The notes: generated by a model not told the origin, from the letters alone. 64,000 nt of DNA from Leptolyngbya sp. Cla-17 (GCF_016807185.1 NZ_JAEVYN010000007.1:52029-116028), one strand, 5' to 3'; positions 25,476 to 35,365 are shown, numbered from the stretch's first letter. Made by a program: numbers and translations.

Positions 25476-27245
25476 ATGTTAGCCTCTGCAAAGTCCTCAA
25501 TTAAACATGAATCCTTCCCGACAATATCGGCGCTAGCAACAATGTCATATCCATCTAAACCCTCTGCTGAGCCTTGTGTAACAACCTTCGATGAGTTTGT
25601 ACAATTGGCAGATTATTCTCTGATGGATACCTTAAATGCCGATCCTAATGCCACGGTCGATGGTGATGATCACCGGGCCCGCCAGGTTTTTTCTGGTCAT
25701 TTCGTACCTGTGACACCCACGCCGCTTGCAGACCCAGAATATGTAGCTCATAGCCGCACTTTTTTTAAGGAACTTGGGTTGAGCGATGGACTGGCGCTTA
25801 ATGAAAAATTTCGCCGTGTATTTTCTGGTGATCTCTCTGCTGCCCAGGAGCCGATGCGTCAGGTGGGCTGGGCGACGGGTTATGCCCTGTCGATTTATGG
25901 CACCGAATATACCCAACAATGTCCATTTGGTACGGGTAATGGTTATGGCGATGGTCGAGCGATATCTGTATTTGAAGGAATCATCAATGGACAGCGCTGG
26001 GAAATGCAATTGAAAGGGGGTGGCCCAACGCCTTATTGCCGGGGTGCCGACGGGCGCGCTGTCCTCCGATCAAGTGTGCGTGAGTTTCTAGCGCAAGACT
26101 ATATGCAAGCGTTAGGTGTGCCAACATCGCGCTCTTTGACACTGTATGTTTCTAAATCTGAGACTGTTACCCGGCCTTGGTATTCTCAAGACTCCTACTC
26201 TATTGACCCTGATGTTTTGGTGGACAATCCTGTGGCCATTTCAACTCGCGTTGCACCCTCCTTTTTGCGCGTTGGTCAACTAGAGTTATTTGCCCGCCGC
26301 ACTCGCAGCAATGCTTATCCAAAAGCATTAGAAGAGTTGAGCATGATAGTGTCGCACTTAATTGAGCGAGAGTACAAAAGCGACATTAATCAAAACCTTG
26401 GTTTTGCCGATCAATTAGTTGAGTTGGCTAAGCTATTTCGCCAGCGTCTCACTTCACTGGTGGCTAATTGGCTACGTGTTGGTTATTGCCAGGGTAATTT
26501 TAACAGTGACAACTGCGCTGCTGGAGGCTTTACCCTAGACTATGGACCCTTTGGATTTTGTGAAAAATTTGACCCTTGGTTTCAACCTTGGACTGGTGGC
26601 GGCGAGCACTTTTCATTCTTCAATCAGCCCATTGCAGCAGAAGCAAATTATTACATGTTTTGGAAAGCAGTGAGACTGCTACTTACAGAAGATGCTGAAG
26701 CGTTAGAACAGTTCGACCAAGTAGGCCGCGGCTTTTCAGAAGCCATGCAAAAACAAATCCAAAAAATGTGGGCGGACAAACTTGGCTTGACTGAATATCA
26801 CCCAAAGCTATTTGAAAAATTAATGCAGTTAATGACTGACTCAGAGGTAGATTACACCATTTTCTTCCGCGAGTTATCCCATATACCAGATGATATCTCA
26901 GCATTGAAAAAAAGCTTCTACGTTAAAGCTTCACCACAACTCGATGAACAATGGCAATCTTGGCTAAAAAGCTGGCGCGACCTTGTCATTAACGACGGCA
27001 ATTTGGCTGAGATATCGACAAAGATGAAACAGACGAACCCAAAATATACATGGCGAGAGTGGTTGATTGCCCCTGCCTACCAACAAGCCATGCAGGGTGA
27101 CTATACTTTAGTTAAAGAGTTGCAAGAAGTCCTTAGCTGTCCATATGATGAGCAATCACAAGACGTAGAAGATAAATACTATCGTCTAAGGCCTAAGGCG
27201 TTTTTTAACACGGGTGGCGTGTCGCACTATAGCTGTTCATCTTGA
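25476..27245 (+). CDS. selO: SelO-family protein adenylyltransferase
   Basis: This 589-residue (YdiU/UPF0061) pseudokinase-fold enzyme transfers AMP to proteins in characterised members. GYGDGRA (about 152-158), QLKGGGPTPYCRGADGRAVL (about 178-197) and SSVREFLAQDYM are conserved nucleotide-binding motifs. The usual HGxxNTDN metal-binding motif appears as QGNFNSDN: Asn and Asp are kept, the His is Gln. The C terminus ends SHYSCSS, with Cys where selenoprotein homologues have selenocysteine. The ATG at 25476 has GGAAAG upstream; an in-frame ATG at 25542 is an alternative start. It is a complete stand-alone gene. Confidence 0.9.
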   Translation: MLASAKSSIKHESFPTISALATMSYPSKPSAEPCVTTFDEFVQLADYSLMDTLNADPNATVDGDDHRARQVFSGHFVPVTPTPLADPEYVAHSRTFFKELGLSDGLALNEKFRRVFSGDLSAAQEPMRQVGWATGYALSIYGTEYTQQCPFGTGNGYGDGRAISVFEGIINGQRWEMQLKGGGPTPYCRGADGRAVLRSSVREFLAQDYMQALGVPTSRSLTLYVSKSETVTRPWYSQDSYSIDPDVLVDNPVAISTRVAPSFLRVGQLELFARRTRSNAYPKALEELSMIVSHLIEREYKSDINQNLGFADQLVELAKLFRQRLTSLVANWLRVGYCQGNFNSDNCAAGGFTLDYGPFGFCEKFDPWFQPWTGGGEHFSFFNQPIAAEANYYMFWKAVRLLLTEDAEALEQFDQVGRGFSEAMQKQIQKMWADKLGLTEYHPKLFEKLMQLMTDSEVDYTIFFRELSHIPDDISALKKSFYVKASPQLDEQWQSWLKSWRDLVINDGNLAEISTKMKQTNPKYTWREWLIAPAYQQAMQGDYTLVKELQEVLSCPYDEQSQDVEDKYYRLRPKAFFNTGGVSHYSCSS

Positions 27246-27415
27246 ATAGCTGCGTGACAAGCAACTTGTATTTTGGAAGCGAGCAGCTTTGTTCTTGAGC
27301 AACTGTTGAAAGCCAGGTTTGCAATGAGTTCCGATACGATAAAAAATTGCACGTATCTCGGCTCAACCCCTAATAGCAATGCATTATTTGAATTAGAAGT
27401 CGAAGCCGTCTATTG

Positions 27416-27649
27416 CTATTCCAGTGGGTTATAGCCTGGCTTTTTGTAGAGCTTCTCTGGGTTGTTCAAGATTTCTGGTTTATAGACTGTCTCTACCCAA
27501 TCCTCTGGGTTGATTTCTTCGATCGCGACCGAAATCGAGTCTTCGCTGCTTTCGAGAATTGACATAGCATCTTTCACAATTTGCTCGACAAACCGAACCT
27601 TCTGCTGTTCCGACCTGCCGGGATAAAGCTTGATGCTGATATGAGGCAT
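27416..27649 (-). CDS. pptA: 4-oxalocrotonate tautomerase-family protein (PptA-like)
   Basis: This 77-residue protein starts MPHISIKLYPGRSEQQK. The catalytic Pro exposed after Met removal and the PHI start are hallmarks of the tautomerase superfamily. ISVAIEEINPEDW (about 39-51) and the C-terminal KLYKKPGYNP match E. coli PptA. Such enzymes tautomerise keto-enol substrates; the natural substrate is unknown. GGAGA lies just before the ATG. It is monocistronic. Confidence 0.88.
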   Translation of the reverse strand: MPHISIKLYPGRSEQQKVRFVEQIVKDAMSILESSEDSISVAIEEINPEDWVETVYKPEILNNPEKLYKKPGYNPLE

Positions 27650-27797
27650 TGTTTTTCTCCTTCAGTGCTTTGCTGAACAAAGTTTAAAGCCATTGGGCGC
27701 GGAGGTCATTCTCATGACCAGGAACGAGCCGACAATTACTGGGTAAGAATTCGATCCACTGCCTGGATTTAGTTAACGTTTATTGGTAGGTATCGTT

Positions 27798-28721
27798 TCA
27801 GCGATTAATATGTTGCATGAAGGATAGCAGGTGATTTGCAACGACTTGGGGTTGATCGAAGTGGGGCACATGTCCCGCTGCCTCAATCCAAATGAGTTGA
27901 CTGCCTGAGATCGCTTGCTGCCACCGAGTCGCATCAGCAGTTCCTAACACATCATCCGCTTTGCCCCACAGAATCAGCGTGGGATGGGTGACTTGAGCAA
28001 TTCGATCGCTTAAATCCGAATACCCGCCACTTCTGGTAAAGGAGGCGATCGCCTCCTTCCACCCAGGCATCTCCTGATGGAGGAATGAGCAATGCAAAGC
28101 ATCAATCAGCATCGGATTGACCATCGGTAAAACTGAAGCCGCCGCCAGGGCAGCCCACTTACGGAAATAGAGCCAGTCCGCACCCAGGTCAATGAGTCCC
28201 TGTGGCAGAAATTGTCCGATTGGAAAGCTGCCAGAAAAGCCAACGCTATCAATCAAAGCAAGGGATCGCACCCAGTTAGGATGGTGCAAAGCGAAATCGA
28301 TCGCCACTGCCCCTCCTAAAGAAGCACCCACAAGAATAATCGGTTCACCAATCCAAGTTTCTACAATGCTCAGAAGATGTTGCCGGATTGACCCTGGATT
28401 AACTGAGATCGAGGTAGGGTGCTCGGTGAACCCTGACCCGAAGAGGTCGATCGCCCACACGTCTCCGCTCCCTGCCAACAACGGGAGCAACCGCCGAAAT
28501 TCTAGCAGGGAACTGTCGAACCCATGCAACAGCAGAATTGGAGGAGTATCCGGGAAACAAGAAGATGACTGGGGAGCGAAATGAACATAAGCCGTCGAGA
28601 GCGCCGTTAGCCCCTGCTGAAATGGCACCTCGACGGTACGACGCTGAATGGTTTGCAGAAGGGTAATCGCCCCTGTATCTTGAATCTCGGCAACAGAGGA
28701 TGGCAGAAAATGGGCAAACAT
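27798..28721 (-). CDS. Alpha/beta hydrolase
   Basis: This 307-residue alpha/beta-hydrolase fold protein has the oxyanion region LLLHGFDSSLLEF (near 70), nucleophile elbow VGASLGGAVA (Ser near 145), the acid in ILWGKADDVLG and the His in AAGHVPHFDQP. A cap domain lies between 170 and 225. The ATG at 28721 (MFAHFLPSSV) is preferred to a TTG 9 bp upstream. The substrate is unknown; relatives include haloalkane dehalogenase-like and ester hydrolases. Confidence 0.85.
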   Translation of the reverse strand: MFAHFLPSSVAEIQDTGAITLLQTIQRRTVEVPFQQGLTALSTAYVHFAPQSSSCFPDTPPILLLHGFDSSLLEFRRLLPLLAGSGDVWAIDLFGSGFTEHPTSISVNPGSIRQHLLSIVETWIGEPIILVGASLGGAVAIDFALHHPNWVRSLALIDSVGFSGSFPIGQFLPQGLIDLGADWLYFRKWAALAAASVLPMVNPMLIDALHCSFLHQEMPGWKEAIASFTRSGGYSDLSDRIAQVTHPTLILWGKADDVLGTADATRWQQAISGSQLIWIEAAGHVPHFDQPQVVANHLLSFMQHINR

Positions 28722-28792
28722 TAGTCTCAACTAGATTGAGTAAGTTGGTATGCCAAGTTCCAATTTGGAACCGGACTGCTATCTTATGCAAT

Positions 28793-29310
28793 CTACAAGT
28801 TTTCATCCTCCCCGATTGCCTTCAAGTACGCCTCGGCTGCTGCTTGCTTGAAGACACCCTTGGTGTACCGCTGAAACACTCGATCGCTCTTGATCCCCAT
28901 CAATTCCTTACCAAACAAGGGATCAACGCCTCGTCGGATCACTTCCGTTCCAAAGGTATGCCGGAACCGATGCGGGTTGAGATCTTCCACTCCAGCGATC
29001 GCCCCCAATTTCTTCACCATCCGGTGCAACCCTTTGTACCCTAACCTCTGTCCTGCACTCTTTGGGTCCTGCGCCAAAAACATCGGACTCTCTGGCAACG
29101 GTTCAAACATTCCACCCTGCTGCCGCCGCCACTCCAGGTAAGCCTCCAGATGAGATCGTGCCTCTCGACTCAGCGGCACCTCCGACACATTCTGCCCCTT
29201 CGAGCGATGCACCTTCAAAATCTTGCCGTTCCAATGCTCCACATTCAGAGCAGACGCTTCCGAAGCCCGCAGCCCATGACTGATCACTGCGGTTATCGGA
29301 AAGATGTGGG
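28793..29310 (-). pseudogene. Tyrosine recombinase, C-terminal half only
   Basis: This is the catalytic domain of a phage-type integrase without its N-terminal core-binding domain. GLRASEASAL holds the first catalytic Arg, HRFRHTFGTEVI the HxxR box, and GIKSDRVFQRYTK the region of the nucleophilic Tyr. Homology begins at about 29310 (PITAVISHGLRAS) and the sequence upstream is a CAP-domain fragment on the other strand, so the gene was broken by a rearrangement there. The GTG at 29287 is the only start in the current frame. Confidence 0.8.
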
Positions 29311-29660
29311 TGTATCTCTCTTAACCTGGTCTGAGGCTCTGGCTCGTGATGCTCAAACCTGGGCAAACCATCTGGCAGCAATGGGTGGCAACACACTAAT
29401 GCATGACGATCTCGATGATGAAGGCGAGAATCTCTGGCTGGGCACCGCTGGAGCTTTCAGCAGCAATGACATGGTGAACTCTTGGGGAGCGGAGAAAAAG
29501 CAGTTTCGTCAGGGTATTTTTCCGAACGTCAGCAAAACTGGCGATTGGAATGATGTTGGACACTACACTCAGATGATTTGGGGTGCGACGACTCAAGTCG
29601 GTTGTGCTAAAACCACCACAGGCGGTAATGATATTTTGGTTTGCCGCTACAGCCCTGATT
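29300..29660 (+). pseudogene. CAP (SCP/PR-1) domain fragment
   Basis: The plus strand encodes a cysteine-rich secretory protein/antigen 5/PR-1 domain: LTWSEALARDAQTWANHLA, ENLWLGT, VGHYTQMIWGATTQVGCA and ILVCRYSP, with the conserved His and Glu positions. Signal peptide, N-terminal helix and the normal end after CRYSP are missing. Both ends abut recombinase sequences, so it is an exon-like scrap carried by rearrangement. Confidence 0.82.
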
Positions 29661-29702
29661 CACTACCTAGTTTTTCTACTGTCAACAAAACAGTCCTGCC
29701 TA

Positions 29703-30590
29703 CTAAGGCGGTGCTTCTCTTATCGGCGATAGCCTTTGATAGTAATGCAGCATCATTCCTGCGCTCGTTCCCATTAAGCCTGCAATATCTGCTGAATCCA
29801 TCCCTTGCGCCATCAGCCTAGTCACACAAGTAACTCTCAACATCCGAGGATTAAGATTTTTTAGACCAACTTGCAGACCATATCTTTTAAGGACATCCCG
29901 CACCCCTGTGGACGTCATACCTCCTCTCTGCCCGACAAACACAGGTGCTTGGCTGCCTGCTTGTGTTTGATAACCCAGATCCAGTAGAGCAGCACAAACC
30001 TCTGGAGGCAGCACAATCCTCTTATCTAAATAGCTTTTTAGCTGCCTTACAAGCAACACACCTTTTCCAGACCCAATCTTTATATCTGCCCAGCGTAACT
30101 TACACAGTTCCCCCACACGTATCCCTGTATATAGCAGCAACTTGACGATTGCAAGATCGCGCGGGTTCTGGTCTCGCTGCACTGCTTCGAGCAGACTCTG
30201 TTGTTCCACCTGCGTTAGGGACTTCGGTCGTTCAACTGAGACGGCTTTAACCGGAACAGGCATTATGGGAAATCGAAACTTGGTTGACCTCTCATTTTGA
30301 TGCAACCAGGTATAAAAGCTCTTCAATGTTCCCATTCGCCGATTCACGCTGCGAGGGTTCAATTTTTGCTGGATTAACAAAAACTCCTGATACTGTATCA
30401 GCTCTTCCCAGCTTACTTGTGTGAGACCAGGGAGCGCAGGCTCAGACGTGTTTAACCATTGCTGAAAGGCCTTTAAATCCGAATGGTAATTCTTGACAGT
30501 GAGTGGACTGCGCTCTAATTGCTTCAGGTGGGCAGCAAAGCGCTCCCAGTACTCCTTAAACTCTCCCTCAACTGCACCAGACTCAATCAT
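29703..30590 (-). CDS. Tyrosine recombinase with altered active site
   Basis: This 295-residue full-length recombinase has a SAM-like core-binding domain (about 10-95) and a catalytic domain with TGIRVGELCKLRW (first Arg), a Lys region (RQLKSYLDKR) and a terminal Tyr in HYYQRL. The HxxR box reads NPRMLRVTCVT, so the usual first His is Arg and the His after the box Arg is Val. Next to the Tyr, the common GH is GT. Activity is uncertain. It could be a regulatory or XerC/D-like relative. It lies next to the truncated recombinase at 28793. Confidence 0.82.
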   Translation of the reverse strand: MIESGAVEGEFKEYWERFAAHLKQLERSPLTVKNYHSDLKAFQQWLNTSEPALPGLTQVSWEELIQYQEFLLIQQKLNPRSVNRRMGTLKSFYTWLHQNERSTKFRFPIMPVPVKAVSVERPKSLTQVEQQSLLEAVQRDQNPRDLAIVKLLLYTGIRVGELCKLRWADIKIGSGKGVLLVRQLKSYLDKRIVLPPEVCAALLDLGYQTQAGSQAPVFVGQRGGMTSTGVRDVLKRYGLQVGLKNLNPRMLRVTCVTRLMAQGMDSADIAGLMGTSAGMMLHYYQRLSPIREAPP

Positions 30591-30954
30591 TTTGCCTACA
30601 AAAGAGGAATCAAGGTCTATCGTTTAACGATACTTCTATCACACCTAATACGACCAAAGTATCACTAAGTGATAGCTCTTATCAGAGGATAACCTTCCAT
30701 TCATATCAAGCGCTTGCTGCTTAAGCAGAGGATGAGGCGAAGCATAGAAGCCACCCCAGGACTGTCAGGCTCGACCTCAATTCAGTTTAGGAGAGCTAGT
30801 AAAACTTACAGACTCAGTGTATATTTAACTATACTCTTTTCCCATTCTTCTCTCTTGGTGTAGAAGCGGTATTTACCAGCCGTATGCGAGACACATCGCT
30901 TCGACAATTCCATGCGGCTGTTCTCAGAAATTGTTGAAGCGATTCGATAATACG

Positions 30955-31557
30955 ATGACAAATTCACAAACAATTCAAGGCTCTAGGGGAACACCTGCTG
31001 AAAGTAAAGTGAAAAAGACAAATGTTCATCTACGTGAAGAGTTGGGTATTCAGATAAAAATTGATTTAGCAGGCAATAGTCTACGGATTAGAAAAACGCT
31101 CCCGCCTCGCCCCAGATCAGGGCGTACTGATTGGTATCAGCAGACGATTACGCTGGGGCTTAAGGCTAATCCGAAAGGAATAGCTCAAGCACTCAAAGAT
31201 GTGATCGAGCTAAACAACCTCCTCTCTCAGAGAAAGTTCGATTGGAAAATCTGGGACGACTATCTCTGTCGTCCTTGCAAAGCTCGTGTTAATCAAACTG
31301 AATTGATCGGGGCACAGGTTGAAAAGTTTAAAAAGTACTTCTTGGCCTTACGAAAAGAGAAGGTCAGCAGAGCGGAAGCTTGGAAGAGGCAGTGGGCTCA
31401 CTACTTGAATAAACTTCCTCTGGATCAATACTTGACAGACCAAGTTATTTCAGATGTGATTATAGCGTTTTCGGCTCCTGTGAGGTACAAACTAAAGGCT
31501 CAAACCCTTGCTTTCTATTATTCTTCCTGTACTTCATCCAACAGAGAACCGCTATAA
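30955..31557 (+). pseudogene. Integrase N-terminal part (interrupted gene)
   Basis: This 200-residue protein resembles the N-terminal arm-binding and core-binding part of large cyanobacterial site-specific integrases (LRIRKTLPPRPRSGRTDWYQQTITLG; VEKFKKYFLALRKEKVSRAEAWKRQWAHYL). It has no catalytic residues. It ends at a stop six bases before an IS701 element, and the catalytic part resumes after the element at 32940. The two parts are in different frames even after the IS is removed, so a frameshift lies near 31480-31557 as well. ATG at 30955 is chosen over the TTG at 30931. Confidence 0.7.
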
Positions 31558-31566
31558 CCCTCTTAA

Positions 31567-32936
31567 ATCACTCTGACTAGAGACTATCTATTATAGAGGT
31601 ACGTTTGTCCAGATTCAATTGCCATGCCAGCATCTAGAGCCGCCCGCCCGACGATACATTTTGTGGATGAATACTGCCAATTGTATGAGGACTTATTCCC
31701 AGAAGTGCGCAGCTATGAAGCCTTTAAGCTTCTGCATCTGGGGATGATTAGCGAGATTAAACGCAAATCCTTACCTGCCATTGCCAAAGCAGTAGGCTTA
31801 AACAATCAGCAAAACTTACATCACTTCCTTACCGAGTCTCCTTGGCAGGTGCAACAGTTACGCCAGAAGCGATTGGAGTTGACCCTCAAGGTACTCAACG
31901 GTCGGTCATTGATATTACTGATTGATGAAACTGGAGATTGTAAGAAGGGAAAAAGCACTGATTACGTCAAACGGCAATACATCGGCAACGTCGGTAAGAA
32001 GGAAAATGGCATTGTCGCTGTCACTGCCTACGGCTTAGTCGATGGCATGATTGTGCCATTGAGTTTTGAGGTGTATAAACCCAGAGAACGACTCAAAGAG
32101 GGAGAAGAGTATCAAAGTAAACCGCAAATTGCGGCAACCATGATTCGACAATTACAAGCACTAGGATTTGAGTTTGAACTGGTGCTCGCCGATAGCTTGT
32201 ATGGCGAAAGTAAAGTCAACTTTGTCGATGTGCTAGATGAATTAAACCTACCTTACATCCTGGCGATTCGCAGCAACCATGCTTTGTGGCTACCGCAAGA
32301 CCAGGAGGTGTACCAGGAGCCTTGGCAGACCTTCAAGCGCACCTTTAGTAATGGCACGACAGAAACCCGTCACATGGCTGAGGTGATTTACGGCAAAAGC
32401 CACCGCAAGCAGTACTGGCTGTTGACCACTGACCCTGACACGTTACCGGACAACTCAACGTCCTATGTCATGGTCTGTGCCCCGGCAATCAAACTCAAAG
32501 ATATTGGTGACAGTTATGGCTTTAGAACCTGGATTGAGTATGGTCTCAAACAAGCCAAAGATGCACTCGGGTGGGCAGACTTTCGTATGACCCGCTATGA
32601 GCAGATTGAGAAGTGGTGGGAGTTGGTCATGAGTACGTTTTTGATGGTCAGTTTGTTTGCCGACCCATTCAACGACTCCTGTCCACTGGCCCATCAGCGG
32701 TTTTCGCAGCACCCGTGGTGGAATAACCAGAGCGGTTGGAAGAACTTACTCAACAACTTGCGTTTAGTTATTCAACCTTTAGTTTGCTTCAATTGGCTTA
32801 AACACTGGTTGACGGTTTTTCCCATTGCTTCCCTTCAGTTAGGGTTTGAGCAACTGACGCAGAAGATGAATCAGTTTATCTGTCCACGGGTGCATCAGCT
32901 AAACCTCCAACTTATCTTTTCATCTGCTTAGAGTGA
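31567..32936 (+). mobile_element. IS701-family element
   Basis: The ends are ATCACTCT and the complement AGAGTGA, flanked by TTAA on both sides (31563-31566, 32937-32940), fitting the 4-bp target duplication of IS701. The transposase frame is intact. It splits an integrase gene. Confidence 0.85.
31624..32931 (+). CDS. IS701-family transposase
   Basis: This 435-residue DDE transposase has LLIDETGDCKKGKSTDYV (first Asp), FELVLADSLYGES (second Asp) and FRTWIEYGLKQAKDALGWADFR (Glu), the IS701 signature. It appears complete, with an ATG start 57 bp inside the element. Confidence 0.9.
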   Translation: MPASRAARPTIHFVDEYCQLYEDLFPEVRSYEAFKLLHLGMISEIKRKSLPAIAKAVGLNNQQNLHHFLTESPWQVQQLRQKRLELTLKVLNGRSLILLIDETGDCKKGKSTDYVKRQYIGNVGKKENGIVAVTAYGLVDGMIVPLSFEVYKPRERLKEGEEYQSKPQIAATMIRQLQALGFEFELVLADSLYGESKVNFVDVLDELNLPYILAIRSNHALWLPQDQEVYQEPWQTFKRTFSNGTTETRHMAEVIYGKSHRKQYWLLTTDPDTLPDNSTSYVMVCAPAIKLKDIGDSYGFRTWIEYGLKQAKDALGWADFRMTRYEQIEKWWELVMSTFLMVSLFADPFNDSCPLAHQRFSQHPWWNNQSGWKNLLNNLRLVIQPLVCFNWLKHWLTVFPIASLQLGFEQLTQKMNQFICPRVHQLNLQLIFSSA

Positions 32937-32939
32937 TTA

Positions 32940-33647
32940 ATGAGGGATAATCAGAAAACTGAGGAGGGAACTGCTAGCCGCGAAAAACTTTGCAACAAAC
33001 TTAAGAAATTCGTTGAGTTTTTAGATTTTGAGACAAAGCTTGACTTTAAAAAGTTAAGTAGGGGGTATGAGCTTTCACCTGTCGATGAAGACGCGTTGCC
33101 GACCGATGAAGAAATTTTGGCGGCTCTCGATTTAATTGATGATCCTGAGTGGCGGACAGCTTATCTCCTACAAGCTGTCTTTGGACTGCGCAATCATGAA
33201 ATATTTTTCTTAATTCGCAGCAATGTTGAGATACACAAGGGCATCGCCGTCCTTAAAGTTTCCGAGGAAACAAAAACGGGGTTTCATCCCGTGGCCGCTT
33301 TATATCCTGAGTGGTTTGATGATCCGGAGTGGAGTTTAAGGACTGCCAAACTCCCCGATGTGGAGCTTGACTTAGAGAAAACGACCCTGTCTATAATTGG
33401 TGGGGAGGTCACAAGTGCCTTTAAAAAAAGATTTAAGATTCCTTTCACCCCTTATAAACTGCGCCACGCTTGGGCTCGAAGAGCACTGATGTTTGGTTTC
33501 CCCGATGAGGCAGCCGCAGAATTTATGGGACACAGCGTGGAAGTTCACAGAAAGCATTACCACAGGCTGATTGCCATGAAGGAGAGCCTCAGGATTGCCC
33601 AAGCTTCAATGGTCAACCCTAATCGTCCTAAACCCCCTCAGAGATAA
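32940..33647 (+). pseudogene. Integrase catalytic part (interrupted gene)
   Basis: This 235-residue C-terminal half of a tyrosine recombinase has FGLRNHEIF (first Arg), EETKTG (Lys), YKLRHAWARRAL (box with Tyr in place of the first His) and MGHSVEVHRKHYHRL (His and nucleophilic Tyr). It belongs with 30955-31557. Without its N-terminal DNA-binding part it is unlikely to act alone. Confidence 0.75.
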
Positions 33648-34720
33648 ATCATAAACCTATCTTAAGCAGCATCTGTTAGATGTAGCTAACACCAAGGCTA
33701 TCATCCGTGAACGATTGAGCCTATTTTCTAGAAAGTAGTAACTTGAATGAATTTTAGCGCTTGAGTAGTGTCTATAAAGCATACACGCAAGCAAAGGGGC
33801 GATGCATTGATCAAGACCCATTTAGCTGCTGATAGTTCAAACTTCCGCTTACAAGTTAATGCTGGAATTTCGTGAGATATGGAAATGTAATTCAGATAAT
33901 CATTACTAAAGCTTTACTAATTCAATGTCACATTTAGTGTTTTCTTGAATCAATTAATTATACTAACCTAGCCCACAAAGTCAGCAAACCGTTGCTACAC
34001 ACTAAATGGAAGCATTCAGACATCATCAATTATGTTCAAACGATCCATTAGAATGTCCATATAGCAGGACATTCTAGTTTTCGGAATCACTTACCCAGTA
34101 AGGGTTAGAGAGATTCAAAAAGTTAATGTTACTAAAATTGTGCTTTACAGCTCTATCTAATCTGTAACGAATAACAGCGCCAGCAGTCATTACTTGGCTT
34201 GACTCATTAAAAACTCAGAAATCGATGATGGTCTGAGTTTTAGAAGACTACTGGATGTCTCTATCAGGACTATCCTCGCTCATCCAGCGAGGATTCGTTC
34301 AAACACGAGCCCTCGCTGGATGAAGACTTAACGCTATAGAATGATTCATTGCATCAAAAACTTGGACTCGATGGACTGACTTTGGCAGTCGCATGATTCC
34401 GCTCTGAAACCTCAGATGTGCTTTCAACAGTCTGCCTCTAGTTTTAACCTGTCAAGAGCTGTAGAGTGAATGGACGAAAGCATCTACATTCAGGTTTTCC
34501 CACTGTTGAAAATCTGAGCCAAAGGTACTCCGACCCCACAGTACTCCCCACGCTGGAATGACTGGCAGAGCTAGAAGCTAAACTAGGGTGTGGTTTCACC
34601 GGAAACACCTCTCCGAGGAGGCGCAATCTAATCCGGCTTGACCCAAGCCTACTGCAAAAATTGAACCACGACTATAGATCATGCCATCTTTTTGGACATA
34701 CTCCAAAATGACCAGAGCAC
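33648..34720. other. 1.07-kb AT-rich gap without genes
   Basis: I see no coding frame with recognisable protein features on either strand. The stretch lies between the broken integrase and the minus-strand operon of the element, where an attachment site or small RNA might be expected. The only clear structure is the hairpin pair at 34272-34323. Confidence 0.5.
34272..34323. repeat. Two mutually exclusive hairpins
   Basis: ATCCTCGCT (34272-34280) pairs with AGCGAGGAT (34286-34294). The overlapping segment TCATCCAGCGAGG (34280-34292) also pairs over 13 bp with CCTCGCTGGATGA (34311-34323). The middle strand cannot be in both stems, so the arrangement is switch-like. Confidence 0.65.
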
Positions 34721-35365
34721 TCAAACCTGAGGGATCAGCGTAGGGGTGCCCAGAGAAGAACATTCGCTCATCCCTTCAGCGCTCATTACCTCTTTGGATA
34801 ACAGAGGTGCAATTTGAGCGGATGAGCGGCGCTGTTTTGGCACAGGTCTTTTCTCGGACGGAACTTCTAGGGCTTTCCCACAGCGAATCGCATGCCACTG
34901 CCATCGAGATTTCCCGGAGCCGGGAACGCTAATATCTCGGTAGTGATAGCCTGACTTGAAGAGTCCTCTGCGTCTCAGCTTACGGAGTTGCTCAGCAGAG
35001 ACCCCTAGTGTCTGAGCGGCAACCTGCGTCAAGCGCCAGTCTGGTTCAGGCCGAAGCTGGGGGCGGATGGATTGAGAGTCGGGAACGAGCTTGAGAGCTG
35101 TCTCGGGGATCGTCACGTCGCCATCTTCTTGAACGGGAAGCGATGACTCCAGATCCAAGTGAATTTCGTACTGCCACTGCTGGGCTGAGGTGAACGTCAT
35201 GCCGAAGATGCGCCCGGTTCGATAGATCCTGTGACCATCCTCTTTATAGGGCCACTTGACGCGCTCGCCGAAGTAGAACTGAGGTTGAGTAAATTCTTGG
35301 CATTTTGGTACTCCAATGAACCAAACTAGGTCGGAGTCATGAGTCAATGGTTTTAGTTGAGGCAT
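34721..35365 (-). CDS. Hypothetical DNA-binding-like protein of the element
   Basis: The product is 214 residues. The ATG at 35365 (MPQLKPLTHDSD) is preceded by AAGGAA at good spacing, so the longer upstream frame is rejected. The N-terminal half is rich in beta-strand-like sequence. The C-terminal half holds a helix-turn-helix-like stretch (RLTQVAAQTLGVSAEQLRKLRRRGLF, about 115-140) recalling excisionase/MerR-type domains. I know no named family. It is the last gene of the minus-strand operon side of the element and may be a regulator or directionality factor (inference). Confidence 0.62.
   Translation of the reverse strand: MPQLKPLTHDSDLVWFIGVPKCQEFTQPQFYFGERVKWPYKEDGHRIYRTGRIFGMTFTSAQQWQYEIHLDLESSLPVQEDGDVTIPETALKLVPDSQSIRPQLRPEPDWRLTQVAAQTLGVSAEQLRKLRRRGLFKSGYHYRDISVPGSGKSRWQWHAIRCGKALEVPSEKRPVPKQRRSSAQIAPLLSKEVMSAEGMSECSSLGTPTLIPQV

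Noticed and set aside
29150..29300. N-terminal extension of the CAP-domain frame
   Set aside because: This part is the antisense of the truncated recombinase; CAP homology begins only near 29300.
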